A DNA stretch of 64,000 nucleotides from Robiginitomaculum sp. (lineage in GTDB: Bacteria > Pseudomonadota > Alphaproteobacteria > Caulobacterales > Maricaulaceae), in the NCBI GenBank assembly GCA_021776615.1, contig JAJFFO010000006.1:20362-84361 (forward strand), given 5' to 3'. The translations under genes and the position numbers were made by a program. This document shows positions 28,965 to 38,322 of this stretch, piece by piece. The notes below the pieces were generated by a model. The model saw only the letters and a program-made list of their open reading frames with translations. It was not told the origin of the DNA and ran no database searches. Position 1 is the first letter of the stretch. Each line of letters starts with the position of its first letter.

Positions 28965-29915
28965 ATGTCTTCAGTGCCCCAAACTCCGGCCCATATCCGC
29001 GTGGCGATTATTGGTTCTGGCGCGGCCGGTTATACCGCCGCTATTTATGCCGCCCGCGCCATGCTGGAGCCGGTGGTGTTTGCCGGATTGCAACCCGGCG
29101 GCCAGCTTACCATCACCAGTGAGGTAGAAAATTATCCGGGGTTTGCCGAACAAATTCAGGGCCCATGGCTGATGGAACAAATGCGCGACCAAGCCCTGGC
29201 TATGCAAACGCGCATTGTCGAAGACACCATTGTTAAGGCCGAATTGGGCCAACGCCCCTTCACCCTGCATACGGATGGCGGTCAGGTGTATACGGCGGAC
29301 GCCGTGATTATTGCCACCGGGGCGCAGGCCATGTGGCTGGGCCTGCCGTCTGAAGAAAAATTTCAGGGCTTTGGGGTTTCGGCATGTGCCACCTGCGATG
29401 GGTTTTTCTATCGCGGTAAAGAAGTGGCGGTCATTGGCGGCGGCAATACGGCAGTTGAGGAGGCGTTATTTTTGACCAATTTTGCCTCAAAAGTTACGTT
29501 GGTGCACCGGCGTGACACATTGCGCGCCGAAAAGATTTTGCAAAACCGTCTGTTCAATAATCCTAAAATTGAAATTCTGTGGGACCATGTACTCGAAGAA
29601 GTGTTGGGCGATGAAAACCCACTGGGCGTTACCGGCATGAGGGTGAAAAACGTCAAAACCGATGAAGTCGCAGAGCGCAAGCTGGACGGCGTGTTTATTG
29701 CCATCGGCCATAAACCGGAAACTTCGCTTTTTGAAGGGCAGTTGGAAATGAAACAGGGTGGCTATCTGGTGACCGCACCGGATTCGACCGCCACCGCCAC
29801 CCCCGGTGTCTATGCCGCCGGCGACGTTACCGATGATAAATACCGCCAGGCCGTCACCGCCGCCGGCATGGGGTGTATGGCCGCTCTGGAGGCAGAACAC
29901 TTTTTGGCAGATTAA
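28965..29915 (+). CDS. trxB: thioredoxin reductase
   Basis: 316 residues. FAD-binding GSGAAGYTAAIYAARA (about 14-29), redox-active CATC in ACATCDGFF (about 140), NADPH-binding GGGNTAVEEALFL and a C-terminal YAAGDVTDDKYRQAVTAAGMGC. It transfers electrons from NADPH to thioredoxin in the cytoplasm. The ATG at 28965 gives the usual N-terminus; an in-frame ATG lies at 28953. Single gene. Confidence 0.97.
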   Translation: MSSVPQTPAHIRVAIIGSGAAGYTAAIYAARAMLEPVVFAGLQPGGQLTITSEVENYPGFAEQIQGPWLMEQMRDQALAMQTRIVEDTIVKAELGQRPFTLHTDGGQVYTADAVIIATGAQAMWLGLPSEEKFQGFGVSACATCDGFFYRGKEVAVIGGGNTAVEEALFLTNFASKVTLVHRRDTLRAEKILQNRLFNNPKIEILWDHVLEEVLGDENPLGVTGMRVKNVKTDEVAERKLDGVFIAIGHKPETSLFEGQLEMKQGGYLVTAPDSTATATPGVYAAGDVTDDKYRQAVTAAGMGCMAALEAEHFLAD

Positions 29916-29918
29916 TCG

Positions 29919-29940
29919 CTGAACGGGAGCGGATGTTCAG
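29919..29940 (+). terminator. weak hairpin after trxB
   Basis: CTGAAC (29919-29924) pairs with GTTCAG (29935-29940) around a 10-nt loop, starting just after the stop codon. The following bases are only moderately T-rich, so this is a weak terminator candidate. Confidence 0.3.
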
Positions 29941-30074
29941 ACCACTCTTCGTTTTGTCTTGGTAATGATTATAATTATGGCTACAAAGCCGAAACTGCCA
30001 TGCTATACTCAACTGGTTTAAAGGGCGGCAAGCTTCGCCTTTGATTTGTCTTAAATCGAATATACTGCATATGC

Positions 30075-30809
30075 ATGGCTGTATCTAAAAATACCAGATG
30101 GTTAAAAATAGCGCCTTTAATTATGGGACTGGCGCTTGCCGCCCTGGTTTCTGCCTGCCTCAATCTTGATCTTGGTACGATATTCTCCCTAAAGCGCATG
30201 GACCCCTATGCGATTGATTTGGTGAACAGTCGCGCCGCGGTTTTCTTACCTGCCGATTTGGAGCCTGGCGAACATGTGAATGTTACCATCAAAATTAAGC
30301 AGGCCGGGCGGTTTTTGGCCGAGGAAAAGTTTGCGCTGGAGGTTGTCGGCGAGGGCGAGGACTTGAGCGGTATTAAGCTGCCAAGCGTCCCGGGCCGACC
30401 CTATGTTATCCGTTTGGCGGCAAAGGATGCGGCGCGCGCCGTAGATTTGCAGACCCGCTTGGGCAAGTTGGACAAAAACCATAAATGGATAGAGCCGGAA
30501 GAAGATACGGTCGGCACCGTGCAAGAAGAAGCACCGCAAAGCGACGGTGTGGATTGGCCCTCAAATGCGGACGAGCCGGTAAATGGTGATGTGTCCCTGT
30601 CATGGGATGTAAAGCCGACCGCCGAGGCTCGCGACCGGGTGTGCGCCAAGCCTAAAAAATACAAATTCTGGGCCTGGGTGAAGGTCAATGACTATCCGGC
30701 CTTTCGGCGCGTGGTCCACGGCCTTTCGCTTAAACGTCTGTTTGGCAAAGAAGGCGTAGCGAGTATGTGCGAGATCGACGCCGCCGCCGAAGCGGATATT
30801 GCGGCCTAA
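30075..30809 (+). CDS. orphan lipoprotein of unknown family
   Basis: 244 residues with a lipobox LVSAC (Cys at about residue 28) after a hydrophobic stretch; the next residue is Leu, consistent with outer-membrane sorting. The mature part has two halves. The first has beta-rich text such as AAVFLPADLEPGEHVNVTIKIKQ (about 55-78, described by position) and RPYVIRLAAKDAARAV. The second has DVSLSWDVKP, a lone CAKPKKYKFWAWVKV and a terminal ASMCEIDA, so two cysteines might form a disulfide. No family recognised. It converges with the 5-formyl-THF cyclo-ligase gene, overlapping by 4 nt. Confidence 0.65.
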   Translation: MAVSKNTRWLKIAPLIMGLALAALVSACLNLDLGTIFSLKRMDPYAIDLVNSRAAVFLPADLEPGEHVNVTIKIKQAGRFLAEEKFALEVVGEGEDLSGIKLPSVPGRPYVIRLAAKDAARAVDLQTRLGKLDKNHKWIEPEEDTVGTVQEEAPQSDGVDWPSNADEPVNGDVSLSWDVKPTAEARDRVCAKPKKYKFWAWVKVNDYPAFRRVVHGLSLKRLFGKEGVASMCEIDAAAEADIAA

Positions 30810-31399
30810 GGCGTTTTGCCGGTTACGCTCATCGCGCCGGTTTCGGTCAATACCCAATCCAAGCTTTGATCGCCGCCATCGGTCGGCACTTTGTCGAGTT
30901 GTTGCGCAGCATAACCAAGGCCGACCGCGCATACATGCGGGTTGGCCGCGCGCATGGCTTTGAGCGTGCGATCATAATATCCACCGCCATAGCCAAGGCG
31001 GCGACCTTTTTTATCAAATGCCAATAGTGGCAGTAAAACGATTTCCGGCGTCACTGGCAAAGCGGTTTCCAATGGCTCTTCAACATCAAAATTGCCGAAA
31101 TTCAATTCATCGCCGGGGGTCCATGCACGAAACATGAGTGGCTTTTTGTCTTCTTGCATAACCGGCAAGCAAAGCTGCGCACCGCGCGATTTTAATTTTT
31201 CCATCAATGCGGTTGGATCAATTTCGCTTTGTATTGGTCGGTAGCCGGCAATAACCAGCCCTGGCCGGGTTAGCAATTCCGCAGGAAAACGAGCGGAAAG
31301 CTGGGTGCCGGAGCGTGGGTAAAGCGATTGCAAGGTTACCCGTTTGCGCTTCATACGCGCCCGCAGTTCAGATTTTTCGTTGGTGTTAAAGAAAGACAT
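30806..31399 (-). CDS. 5-formyltetrahydrofolate cyclo-ligase
   Basis: 197 residues. It converts 5-formyl-THF to 5,10-methenyl-THF with ATP. Motifs: R-x3-KRK near the N-terminus, GYRPIQSEIDPT (about 53-64), and LLPLLAFDKKGRRLGYGGGYYDRTL (about 132-156, the ATP site). It is the YgfA homologue, and lies downstream of the 6S RNA and zapA as in many proteobacteria. ATG 31399 is chosen: a longer frame to 31492 would run into the 6S RNA. Confidence 0.93.
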   Translation of the reverse strand: MSFFNTNEKSELRARMKRKRVTLQSLYPRSGTQLSARFPAELLTRPGLVIAGYRPIQSEIDPTALMEKLKSRGAQLCLPVMQEDKKPLMFRAWTPGDELNFGNFDVEEPLETALPVTPEIVLLPLLAFDKKGRRLGYGGGYYDRTLKAMRAANPHVCAVGLGYAAQQLDKVPTDGGDQSLDWVLTETGAMSVTGKTP

Positions 31400-31454
31400 A
31401 TTTGGCGGCTCCACAAACACCGTTGGGGCATAAATGCCCTGATGACCCGAAAAG

Positions 31455-31568
31455 TACAGGTGGGCGCAGCATAAAAGAGACCACGATCTCAATCAGGGGC
31501 CGCTCCCTCAGGAGACAATACGGTCGCCGGGATTTGACCCCTGACGCATGCCGCAGATACCGCCTGCA
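31455..31568 (-). ncRNA. ssrS: 6S RNA
   Basis: Between zapA and the cyclo-ligase gene, the conserved site of 6S RNA. On the minus strand the sequence folds into a long hairpin. An outer stem TGCAGG (31568-31563) pairs with CCTGTA (31460-31455), the next stem GCGGCAT pairs with ATGCTGC, and an inner stem TCAGGGGTC pairs with GGCCCCTGA, enclosing the terminal loop. A small GAGATC...GTCTC hairpin lies on the 3' side of the central bubble, as in known 6S RNAs. 6S RNA binds sigma70 RNA polymerase and mimics an open promoter. Ends are set by the outermost visible stem; the true RNA is probably 10-30 nt longer. Confidence 0.8.
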
Positions 31569-31639
31569 GTAACTTAGGCTGGATGCATAGAGATTTGGAG
31601 GGGGAAAAGCAAAAAGAATCATAGAATAACTGCAAAAAA

Positions 31640-32008
31640 TCAGCGGTTTGCTTCCGTGCCCAGTTGTTTTGCAAGAGTTTCAACCCTTTTAGCGGCCTGA
31701 TTTAAAGCTTTTGCCGCTGCCTTGATGGTTTTTTCTCCGGCCCGTTGGTCCTCTGCGCCATCGGCTTCCAACGCCGCAATCCTGGTTTTTGCCGCTTCGC
31801 TGGCCTTTTCTGATTCGCGTAATTTATCGCCAAGCACCAAAGCAGCCATTAAAAACAATCGCAAATCGCCAATCTGACCAACTTGACCGGCAAGTTCGGT
31901 AACGTGTTTGCTGAATTGCTCACCCAGTGCCGCCACCGCCTGTTCCTGACCGTCCTCGCAGCCAATGGCAAAAGCGCGCCCATTCACATTGATTGAAACC
32001 TTACCCAT
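31640..32008 (-). CDS. zapA: cell division protein ZapA
   Basis: 122 residues. The N-terminal globular part (VSINVNGRAFAIGCEDGQEQ) and the C-terminal coiled coil (about 55-120) match ZapA, which bundles FtsZ protofilaments at the division site. The C-terminal helix is longer than in E. coli ZapA (109 residues). Its ATG shares one base with the stop of the upstream coiled-coil gene (TAATG), and the 6S RNA follows about 70 nt downstream. Confidence 0.9.
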   Translation of the reverse strand: MGKVSINVNGRAFAIGCEDGQEQAVAALGEQFSKHVTELAGQVGQIGDLRLFLMAALVLGDKLRESEKASEAAKTRIAALEADGAEDQRAGEKTIKAAAKALNQAAKRVETLAKQLGTEANR

Positions 32009-32295
32009 TAAAGTTCTCCAAGGGCGCTGCGCACCTCGGCAATGGCGGTGTCGAGGGCAATGCCCGCTTCCTCAGCCGCCTGTTTTAAGGTCTCTGCGCG
32101 TGCCTGACTGGCGTCAAGCTCCCCGGCCAGCCGGGCGCGGTCCTCGTCCACTTCGCCGGCCTCTCGCGCGCCTTGCATTTGCCTTAGCAAGTTTGTCGTC
32201 CCGGTGTCTAAAAGGTCGAGGGCGGCTTCCAGCCGCGCAGCGGCATCTTGCAGGTCGGCGGCGGGCGTGTCGGTATCGGTTTTGGAGGCTGCCAT
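32008..32295 (-). CDS. small coiled-coil protein upstream of zapA
   Basis: 95 residues, nearly all alpha-helical with heptad-like spacing (LQDAAARLEAALDLLD, ARLAGELDASQARAETLKQAA). Proteins like this (DUF4164-type) are common directly upstream of zapA in alphaproteobacteria. Function unknown; its coupling with zapA suggests a role at the divisome. ATG 32295 is preferred to the in-frame upstream extension, which has arginine-rich non-conserved sequence. Confidence 0.75.
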   Translation of the reverse strand: MAASKTDTDTPAADLQDAAARLEAALDLLDTGTTNLLRQMQGAREAGEVDEDRARLAGELDASQARAETLKQAAEEAGIALDTAIAEVRSALGEL

Positions 32296-32494
32296 GGGGT
32301 GCGACTCGCGGTTAGTTATCGTGATTATCACATCATTGTGCCGCACCACATGCCCCCTGCCTAGTCCCCGATGATGCAAGACCGCAAAAGCCTGTCTTAC
32401 AACTGGACGTGAGGGGCGGTCCACGCTATAGCCCGATCCATATTTACCGCCCGCGAAACCGGTTCATGCGGGCATCGTATCTGAGGAGATAGAG

Positions 32495-33502
32495 ATGGCA
32501 GTTCGGGTGGCAATCAACGGATTTGGTCGCATTGGTAGATTGGTTTTACGCTCTATCATTGAACATGGTCGAACTGACATTGAAGTGGTCGGGATAAACG
32601 ATCTGGGGCCGGTTAAAACCAATGCGCATTTGCTGAAGTATGATTCTGTTCATGGCCGTCTGAAAGCCGACGTGACCACTGATGATGATGACATTTTCGT
32701 CAATGGCAAAGCGATCCGCGTCACCGCCGAGCGCGATCCATCGAAATTGCCCTGGGCCGAGCTAGACGTAGACGTGGCACTGGAATGCACCGGATTTTTT
32801 GCCAGTCGCGATAAGGCTGCCGCGCATTTGCAGGCCGGGGCTAAACGGGTTCTGGTTTCCGCTCCGGCGGGCGGTGCCGACAAAACCATTGTTTATGGCG
32901 TCAACCATGATGTGCTGACCAAGGATGATCTGGTGGTTTCCAACGCCTCGTGCACCACAAACTGTCTCTCGCCGGTTGCCAAAACCTTGAATGATGCAGT
33001 CGGCATTGAGCGCGGCTATATGACTACCATCCACGCGTATACCGGCGATCAGCCGACCCTTGACCGTTTGCATAGTGATCTTTATCGCGCCCGCGGTGCC
33101 GCACAATCGATGATCCCGACCTCTACCGGCGCTGCCCGTGCCGTTGGTCTGGTATTGCCTGAACTGGCTGGTAAATTGGATGGTTCGTCCATTCGCGTGC
33201 CAACACCAAATGTTTCGTGTGTTGATCTGACTTTTGATGCCGGCAAAGACACCAGCGTTGATGCTATCAATGCAGCCATCATTGCCGCCTCTGATGGCCC
33301 ACTAAACGGCGTTATGGGCTATTCCGATGAACCTCTGGTGTCGATCGATTATAACCATAATGCCAATTCTTCGACCGTCGCTTTGCCGCAGACCCAGGTG
33401 ATTGATGGCCGCTTTGTGCGGGTGCTAAGTTGGTATGACAATGAATGGGGTTTTGCCACGCGCATGTCCGATAGCGCCATTGCTCTGGCAGCGTTCATCT
33501 AG
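32495..33502 (+). CDS. gap: glyceraldehyde-3-phosphate dehydrogenase
   Basis: 335 residues, type I. NAD-binding [14 protein letters not shown], the aspartate of GINDLG (NAD preference) and the catalytic [12 protein letters not shown] (Cys about 155) with HAYTGDQ. It oxidises GAP to 1,3-bisphosphoglycerate in glycolysis or runs in reverse in gluconeogenesis. First gene of a gap-pgk-fba operon (26 nt to pgk), with AGGAGA just before the ATG. Confidence 0.98.
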   Translation: MAVRVAINGFGRIGRLVLRSIIEHGRTDIEVVGINDLGPVKTNAHLLKYDSVHGRLKADVTTDDDDIFVNGKAIRVTAERDPSKLPWAELDVDVALECTGFFASRDKAAAHLQAGAKRVLVSAPAGGADKTIVYGVNHDVLTKDDLVVSNASCTTNCLSPVAKTLNDAVGIERGYMTTIHAYTGDQPTLDRLHSDLYRARGAAQSMIPTSTGAARAVGLVLPELAGKLDGSSIRVPTPNVSCVDLTFDAGKDTSVDAINAAIIAASDGPLNGVMGYSDEPLVSIDYNHNANSSTVALPQTQVIDGRFVRVLSWYDNEWGFATRMSDSAIALAAFI

Positions 33503-33528
33503 CGCCAACCCTGCCCGAGGAGGACGCC

Positions 33529-34719
33529 ATGGCTTTTCGCAGACTGGAAGATGCAGATGTGAGCGGGGCCCGCGTCCTTGTCCGGGTAGATTTTAATGTG
33601 CCGATGAAGGATGGGATTGTCAGCGATGGCACCCGTCTTAAAGCCGCATTGCCAACCATAAATGCCCTGCACAAACGTGGTGCGAAAACCATACTGCTTT
33701 CGCATTTCGGCCGTCCAAAGGGTAAGCGCGAGCCCGGCATGAGCCTCGGCGCGGTGATGCAGGCATTATCGGTCTTGCTGGATACAAAAGTGCACTTTGC
33801 CGATAATTGCATTGGCGACCGTGCCCGTTTTGCCATTGACGCCATGAAAGATGGCGAAGTGCTGTTGCTGGAAAATACCAGATTTCATCCGGGTGAAGAA
33901 AGCAATGACCCGGCTTTGGCACGCCAGATGGCAGCGCTTGGTGATATTTTTGTCAATGACGCATTTTCCGCCGCCCACCGCGCCCATGCCTCGACGACGG
34001 GCATTGCTGCTTTGCTGCCTGCATTTGCGGGCAAGGCCATGGAACGCGAATTGGACCATTTGGAAAAAGCGCTTGGCAATCCGCAACACCCGGTGTTGGC
34101 GGTTATTGGCGGCGCCAAAGTTTCGACCAAAATTGCATTGATGGAAAATCTGGTCAGCAAGGTGGACATGCTGTGTGTTGGCGGCGGCATGGCCAATACG
34201 TTTTTACATGCCTTGGGTAAGCCGGTTGGCACCAGCCTTTGCGAGAAGGATTACGCGCCCACCGCGTTAGCGATCATTAGCGCCGCCACCAAAAATGATT
34301 GTGCGCTTTTGTTGCCCAGTGATGTGGTGGTGGCAAAAGCATTCGCCGCCAATACGCCCAGCCAAATCGTCGGCCTTGACGCCGTTGCCGATGACGACAT
34401 GATTTTGGATGCCGGGCCAAAAACCGTGGCCGCTTTAATCGCAGCCATGGACCATGCCAAAACGGTGATTTGGAACGGGCCGCTGGGTGCTATTGAATTG
34501 CCGCCATTCGATAGGGCGACCAATGAGGCCGCAAAAGCTTGCGCGGAACGCACCCGCGCCGGTAAATTTATTTCGGTTGCCGGTGGCGGTGACACAGTTT
34601 CGGCGCTAAACAAATCTGGCGCGGCGCAAGACTTTACCTTTATCTCAACTGCAGGCGGGGCTTTCCTTGAATGGATGGAAGGCAAGGCGCTGCCGGGCGT
34701 TGAGGCTTTGAAAATTTAA
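33529..34719 (+). CDS. pgk: phosphoglycerate kinase
   Basis: 396 residues. Substrate-binding DFNVPMKDG and SHFGRPKG in the N-domain; nucleotide-binding GGAKVSTKI and terminal GGGDTVSAL in the C-domain. It exchanges the acyl phosphate of 1,3-bisphosphoglycerate with ADP. Situated between gap and fba with 17 nt to the latter. Confidence 0.98.
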   Translation: MAFRRLEDADVSGARVLVRVDFNVPMKDGIVSDGTRLKAALPTINALHKRGAKTILLSHFGRPKGKREPGMSLGAVMQALSVLLDTKVHFADNCIGDRARFAIDAMKDGEVLLLENTRFHPGEESNDPALARQMAALGDIFVNDAFSAAHRAHASTTGIAALLPAFAGKAMERELDHLEKALGNPQHPVLAVIGGAKVSTKIALMENLVSKVDMLCVGGGMANTFLHALGKPVGTSLCEKDYAPTALAIISAATKNDCALLLPSDVVVAKAFAANTPSQIVGLDAVADDDMILDAGPKTVAALIAAMDHAKTVIWNGPLGAIELPPFDRATNEAAKACAERTRAGKFISVAGGGDTVSALNKSGAAQDFTFISTAGGAFLEWMEGKALPGVEALKI

Positions 34720-34736
34720 AAATCGGGGATTTTTTT

Positions 34737-35753
34737 ATGAATATTGACCAGCTTTGCGATACCGCCAATGCGATGGTGCAAAAAGGTAAGGGCATATTGG
34801 CCGCCGACGAATCTACCGGCACCATAAAAAAACGCTTTGATGGCATTGGCGTCGAGTCGACCGCCGATAATCGCCGCGATTGGCGCGAAATGTTGTTCCG
34901 GACCGAACCGGCAATGCAAGAGGCGATTTCCGGCGTTATTTTGTATGATGAAACCTTGCGCCAAAGCGCTGTGGACGGCACGCCTTTGGTCGAGCTCATC
35001 CGCCGCGCCGGTGCCGTACCAGGCATTAAAGTAGACATGGGCGCGCAGGGCATGGCCGGTTTTTCCGGCGAGAAAGTAACCGCCGGGCTGGACGGGCTGC
35101 GCAATCGTATGCACGAATATTATGACCTTGGGGCGCGTTTTGCCAAATGGCGCGCGGTCATTGAGATTGATGCTCACCGCCCATCGGCGGCCTGCGTAAC
35201 CGCCAATTGCCATGCTTTGGCGCGCTACGCCGCCATTTGTCAGGAAGCCAATATTGTGCCGATTGTCGAACCGGAAGTGTTGATGGATGGTGCCCACGAT
35301 ATTAATCGCTGCGCCGAAGTGACCGAATGGACATTGAAACATTTGTACATGGAATTATTCATGCACGGCGTAGTGCTGGAAGGCAGCGTATTGAAACCTA
35401 ATATGGTCCTTTCTGGCAAAAAGTGCGCCACGCAGGCCGGTGTTGAAGAAGTGGCGGCGGCGACAGTGAAATGCCTCAAGGCTAGTGTGCCGGGTGCCGT
35501 GCCCGGCATCGCATTTTTGTCTGGTGGACAGTCCGACATTGACGCCACGGCGCATTTGAACGCCATGAATGCCTCTGGTGAATTGCCATGGAATCTCACT
35601 TTTTCTTATGGCCGCGCTTTGCAAGCCGCACCTTTGGCGGCGTGGAGCGGTAAGCCGGAAAACCATGATGCATGCCAGGCAAGCTTTAATCATCGTGCTA
35701 GTATGAATAGTCTGGCCACGTTGGGGCAATGGAGTGCCCAAAAAGAGGGTTGA
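34737..35753 (+). CDS. fba: class I fructose-bisphosphate aldolase
   Basis: 338 residues of the class I (Schiff base) aldolase family seen in animals and some alphaproteobacteria: GILAADESTGTIKKRF near the N-terminus, LYDETLRQ, and the Schiff-base lysine region VLKPNMVLSGKK (about 220). It cleaves fructose 1,6-bisphosphate to DHAP and GAP without a metal. Its pairing with gap and pgk makes a lower-glycolysis/gluconeogenesis operon. Confidence 0.95.
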   Translation: MNIDQLCDTANAMVQKGKGILAADESTGTIKKRFDGIGVESTADNRRDWREMLFRTEPAMQEAISGVILYDETLRQSAVDGTPLVELIRRAGAVPGIKVDMGAQGMAGFSGEKVTAGLDGLRNRMHEYYDLGARFAKWRAVIEIDAHRPSAACVTANCHALARYAAICQEANIVPIVEPEVLMDGAHDINRCAEVTEWTLKHLYMELFMHGVVLEGSVLKPNMVLSGKKCATQAGVEEVAAATVKCLKASVPGAVPGIAFLSGGQSDIDATAHLNAMNASGELPWNLTFSYGRALQAAPLAAWSGKPENHDACQASFNHRASMNSLATLGQWSAQKEG

Positions 35754-35757
35754 AGCT

Positions 35758-35773
35758 GACCCGCTTCGGGTTG
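35758..35773 (+). terminator. possible terminator after fba
   Basis: GACCCG/CGGGTT hairpin with a 4-nt loop just after the fba stop. No clean T run follows, so this is weak. Confidence 0.3.
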
Positions 35774-35875
35774 TGAGTTGCTGTTTGTACAAGCCTGAAT
35801 AGAGTTTAACTTTCCATTTGCTGATCCTTACCGCAAAATAAGCAGTATATAAAATCATAGGAACTAAAGGGGTAT

Positions 35876-36442
35876 ATGACCATGTTGAAAAACTTGATGG
35901 TGGCGTTAAGCGCTTTTGCGCTTATGGCGTTGGCAGTTCAAAGTCAGGCACAGGAAAATGGCGAGTCGGCGAAAACCGAAGCCATGGCCAAACCGGCAAA
36001 CCCCGAAGATGTAGCCAGTGTCGAAGCGATCATTGAAGCCGTCTATGATGTAATTTCCGGCCCGGCGGGTCCGCGCGATTGGGCCCGTATGCGCTCGCTA
36101 TTTATTGCCGAACCGCGCATGGCCGTGCGCAATCCAAACGCGCCCAACGGTATTCGAGTGTTCACGCTGGATGATTATATAAAAAATTCCGGGGCATATT
36201 TTTTGGAAAACGGGTTTTTCGAAACCGGTATTCATAACGAAATCGCGCTGTATGATAGCATCGCCCATGTGTTCAGCACCTATGAATCGCGCCGCGAAGC
36301 CGACGCGGAACCGTTTGCGCGCGGCATTAACTCGATCCAGCTTTTACACCATGATGATCGCTGGTGGGTGGTTAGTATTTATTGGCAGCAAGAATCCGAA
36401 GATGCGCCAATTCCAGCACAGTTTTTACCCAAAGCTGAATAA
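35876..36442 (+). CDS. secreted NTF2-like (SnoaL-type) protein
   Basis: 188 residues with a signal peptide (hydrophobic stretch ending AVQSQAQEN, about residue 24). The mature part matches the NTF2-like/DUF4440 fold: VEAIIEAVYDVISGPAGPRDWARMRSLF is the amphipathic first helix region (about 50-77, by position), then HVFSTYESRR and LLHHDDRWWVVSIYWQ near the end. The family includes small-molecule-binding and enzymatic members; no catalytic residues can be assigned. AAGGGG lies 4 nt before ATG 35876. It ends just before a dispersed repeat. Confidence 0.75.
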   Translation: MTMLKNLMVALSAFALMALAVQSQAQENGESAKTEAMAKPANPEDVASVEAIIEAVYDVISGPAGPRDWARMRSLFIAEPRMAVRNPNAPNGIRVFTLDDYIKNSGAYFLENGFFETGIHNEIALYDSIAHVFSTYESRREADAEPFARGINSIQLLHHDDRWWVVSIYWQQESEDAPIPAQFLPKAE

Positions 36443-36458
36443 TTTCCGCCTACCCATT

Positions 36459-36495
36459 CATCCTCTACCTGCGGGAGAGGGTCGAGGTGAGGGGC
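36459..36495. repeat. dispersed palindromic repeat copy
   Basis: TCCTCTACC/GGGAGAGG followed by GAGGTGAGGGG, the same design as the copies at 12276-12309 and 12362-12394. It lies between the converging NTF2-like gene and guaD. Confidence 0.65.
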
Positions 36496-36517
36496 TTAAA
36501 TGCATTGAGCTTGATGC

Positions 36518-37816
36518 TTATTCGGTATCGCGGTCGTGGGCTAATTGCCCGGCAACATAAGTACGACGAATTGCCCGATCATCGCCCAGCATTGACAGCG
36601 CGAACAACGTCTCTTCTGCATTTTTTGATACGCTGAGACGGCGTTTAAGCAGCGGTGTTGCGGCCATATCCAATAGGCAAAAATCAGCCTCCTTGCCGGC
36701 GGTGAAATTGCCAACATGATGGTCAATATGCAAAGCCCGTGCGCCGCCCAATGTCGCCATATAAAAGGCCTGAAACGGATGCAGGCGTTGGCCTTTTAAT
36801 TGCGCGGTTTTATAACCCTCATTCATGCTGCCAAAACTGCTCAATGAGGTGCCGGCGCCAACATCACTGCCAAAGCCGACCTCAATGTCCGCCTCTTGCG
36901 CCGCTGCCAGATCAAAGCAGCCACTGCCCAAAAACATGTTGGACATCGGGCAAAAGGCGATGGCGCTGTTGGCGGTGCCAAGGTCAGCTCGTTCCTTGGC
37001 GGTCAAATGCACACAATGGGCAAAGACGGATCGGTCATTGACCAGTCCGGCGCGGGCATAGACATCGAGATAATCGCGGGCTTCGGGAAACAGCGCGCTT
37101 ACCCATTCAATCTCTTTTTTGTTTTCGCACAAATGCGTGTGCATCAAAATGTCTGGAAATTCGGCCAGCAATTTTCCGGCGGCGTCTAATTGTTCGCGAG
37201 TTGAGGTCGGCGCGAAGCGCGGTGTCACCGCATAGCCGAGACGGCCTTTACCGGCCCATTTTTCGATCAAGGCTTTGCTTTGCACATAACCGTCTTGGGC
37301 ACTGTCCAGAAGCTCATCAGGTGCATTACGGTCCATCAGCACCTTGCCGGTGATCAGCCGCATATTGCGTGCCAATGCTTCTTCAAACAATGCATCAACC
37401 GAATGTGGATGAACCGTTGCAAACACCAAAGCCGACGTGGTGCCATTGCGCAAAAGCTCGCTCAGGAAAAATTTGGCCATTTTGCGCGCATGGTGCATGT
37501 CGGCAAACGCCATTTCCGCTGGAAATGCATAATTTTTCAGCCAGTCCAGCAAATGCTCGCCAAAGCCGCCAATGGCATCCACTTGCGGATAGTGCACATG
37601 GGCATCAATAAAACCGGGGACAATCAGCGTGTCGGGCAAATGGGTGATCGGCAACCCAATGGTCGCGGATTGCAAATCATCCCACGCCCCGGCTTTGAGC
37701 ACCTTGCCATGTTCGACGATCAAGCCGCCATCGGCATAATAGGCGGCGGCATCTGCGTTGTGGACGGGATTACCCAAGGTGTGAAACAAAGCACCGCGAA
37801 AGCAAAGCTTGCTCAT
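36518..37816 (-). CDS. guaD: guanine deaminase
   Basis: 432 residues of the amidohydrolase superfamily. Metal-binding DAHVHYPQ (about 60), HTHLCE, FAHCVHLT and the catalytic Asp of GFGSDVGAGTS are all present, matching guanine deaminase, which converts guanine to xanthine and ammonia. Last gene of the seven-gene minus-strand purine operon; its ATG overlaps the allA stop (ATGA). It feeds xanthine to the XDH encoded upstream. Confidence 0.93.
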   Translation of the reverse strand: MSKLCFRGALFHTLGNPVHNADAAAYYADGGLIVEHGKVLKAGAWDDLQSATIGLPITHLPDTLIVPGFIDAHVHYPQVDAIGGFGEHLLDWLKNYAFPAEMAFADMHHARKMAKFFLSELLRNGTTSALVFATVHPHSVDALFEEALARNMRLITGKVLMDRNAPDELLDSAQDGYVQSKALIEKWAGKGRLGYAVTPRFAPTSTREQLDAAGKLLAEFPDILMHTHLCENKKEIEWVSALFPEARDYLDVYARAGLVNDRSVFAHCVHLTAKERADLGTANSAIAFCPMSNMFLGSGCFDLAAAQEADIEVGFGSDVGAGTSLSSFGSMNEGYKTAQLKGQRLHPFQAFYMATLGGARALHIDHHVGNFTAGKEADFCLLDMAATPLLKRRLSVSKNAEETLFALSMLGDDRAIRRTYVAGQLAHDRDTE

Positions 37817-38322
37817 GTCCCGCTCCCCAGCATGATTACCGGACCATTGGCGAGTTGTTCCTCGTCGCAATTCTCGCCCTCGCCAATACGGTCAATTACT
37901 AAAAAGTCACTTAAGCCCTTGAGCGCCAGTAAATAATGATGCCAGACGCCCGCATGATAATTCACCCCCTGATCAGCGCGCGCTAAAAAGGCGCAAATAT
38001 GGGTTGGATTAAAATCTCCGCGCGGCGCGACCACCACCAGATACGGATGACCCTGCAAGGGGTAAAACGCCTGGCTGGAAAGCGGATGCCGCTCCATCAC
38101 CGCAATTTGTATCGGTTGCGGCAAGGGCGTAGAGCGAAATATGCTGACCCCGGCCCGGCCGCCTTTGGCATTGGTATCAAGCGCGGCGAGGTCATGAAAG
38201 CGCGAGGTATTGCCATAATTAATCTCCAGCGGTGCCGGGGCCTCCGCCGCGCAGATAACGTCACCATAGGGCGCGAAATCGAGTGCGTTCAGCGGCTTGG
38301 CAATAATGGTTTGCGCGTTCAT
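37813..38322 (-). CDS. allA: ureidoglycolate lyase
   Basis: 169 residues of the ureidoglycolate lyase family (cupin fold). FAPYGDVI at the start and the metal/substrate region NYHAGVWHHYLLAL (about 125-138) are characteristic. It splits ureidoglycolate into glyoxylate and urea, the last step of allantoicase-type purine degradation. ATGA overlap with puuD. Confidence 0.9.
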   Translation of the reverse strand: MNAQTIIAKPLNALDFAPYGDVICAAEAPAPLEINYGNTSRFHDLAALDTNAKGGRAGVSIFRSTPLPQPIQIAVMERHPLSSQAFYPLQGHPYLVVVAPRGDFNPTHICAFLARADQGVNYHAGVWHHYLLALKGLSDFLVIDRIGEGENCDEEQLANGPVIMLGSGT

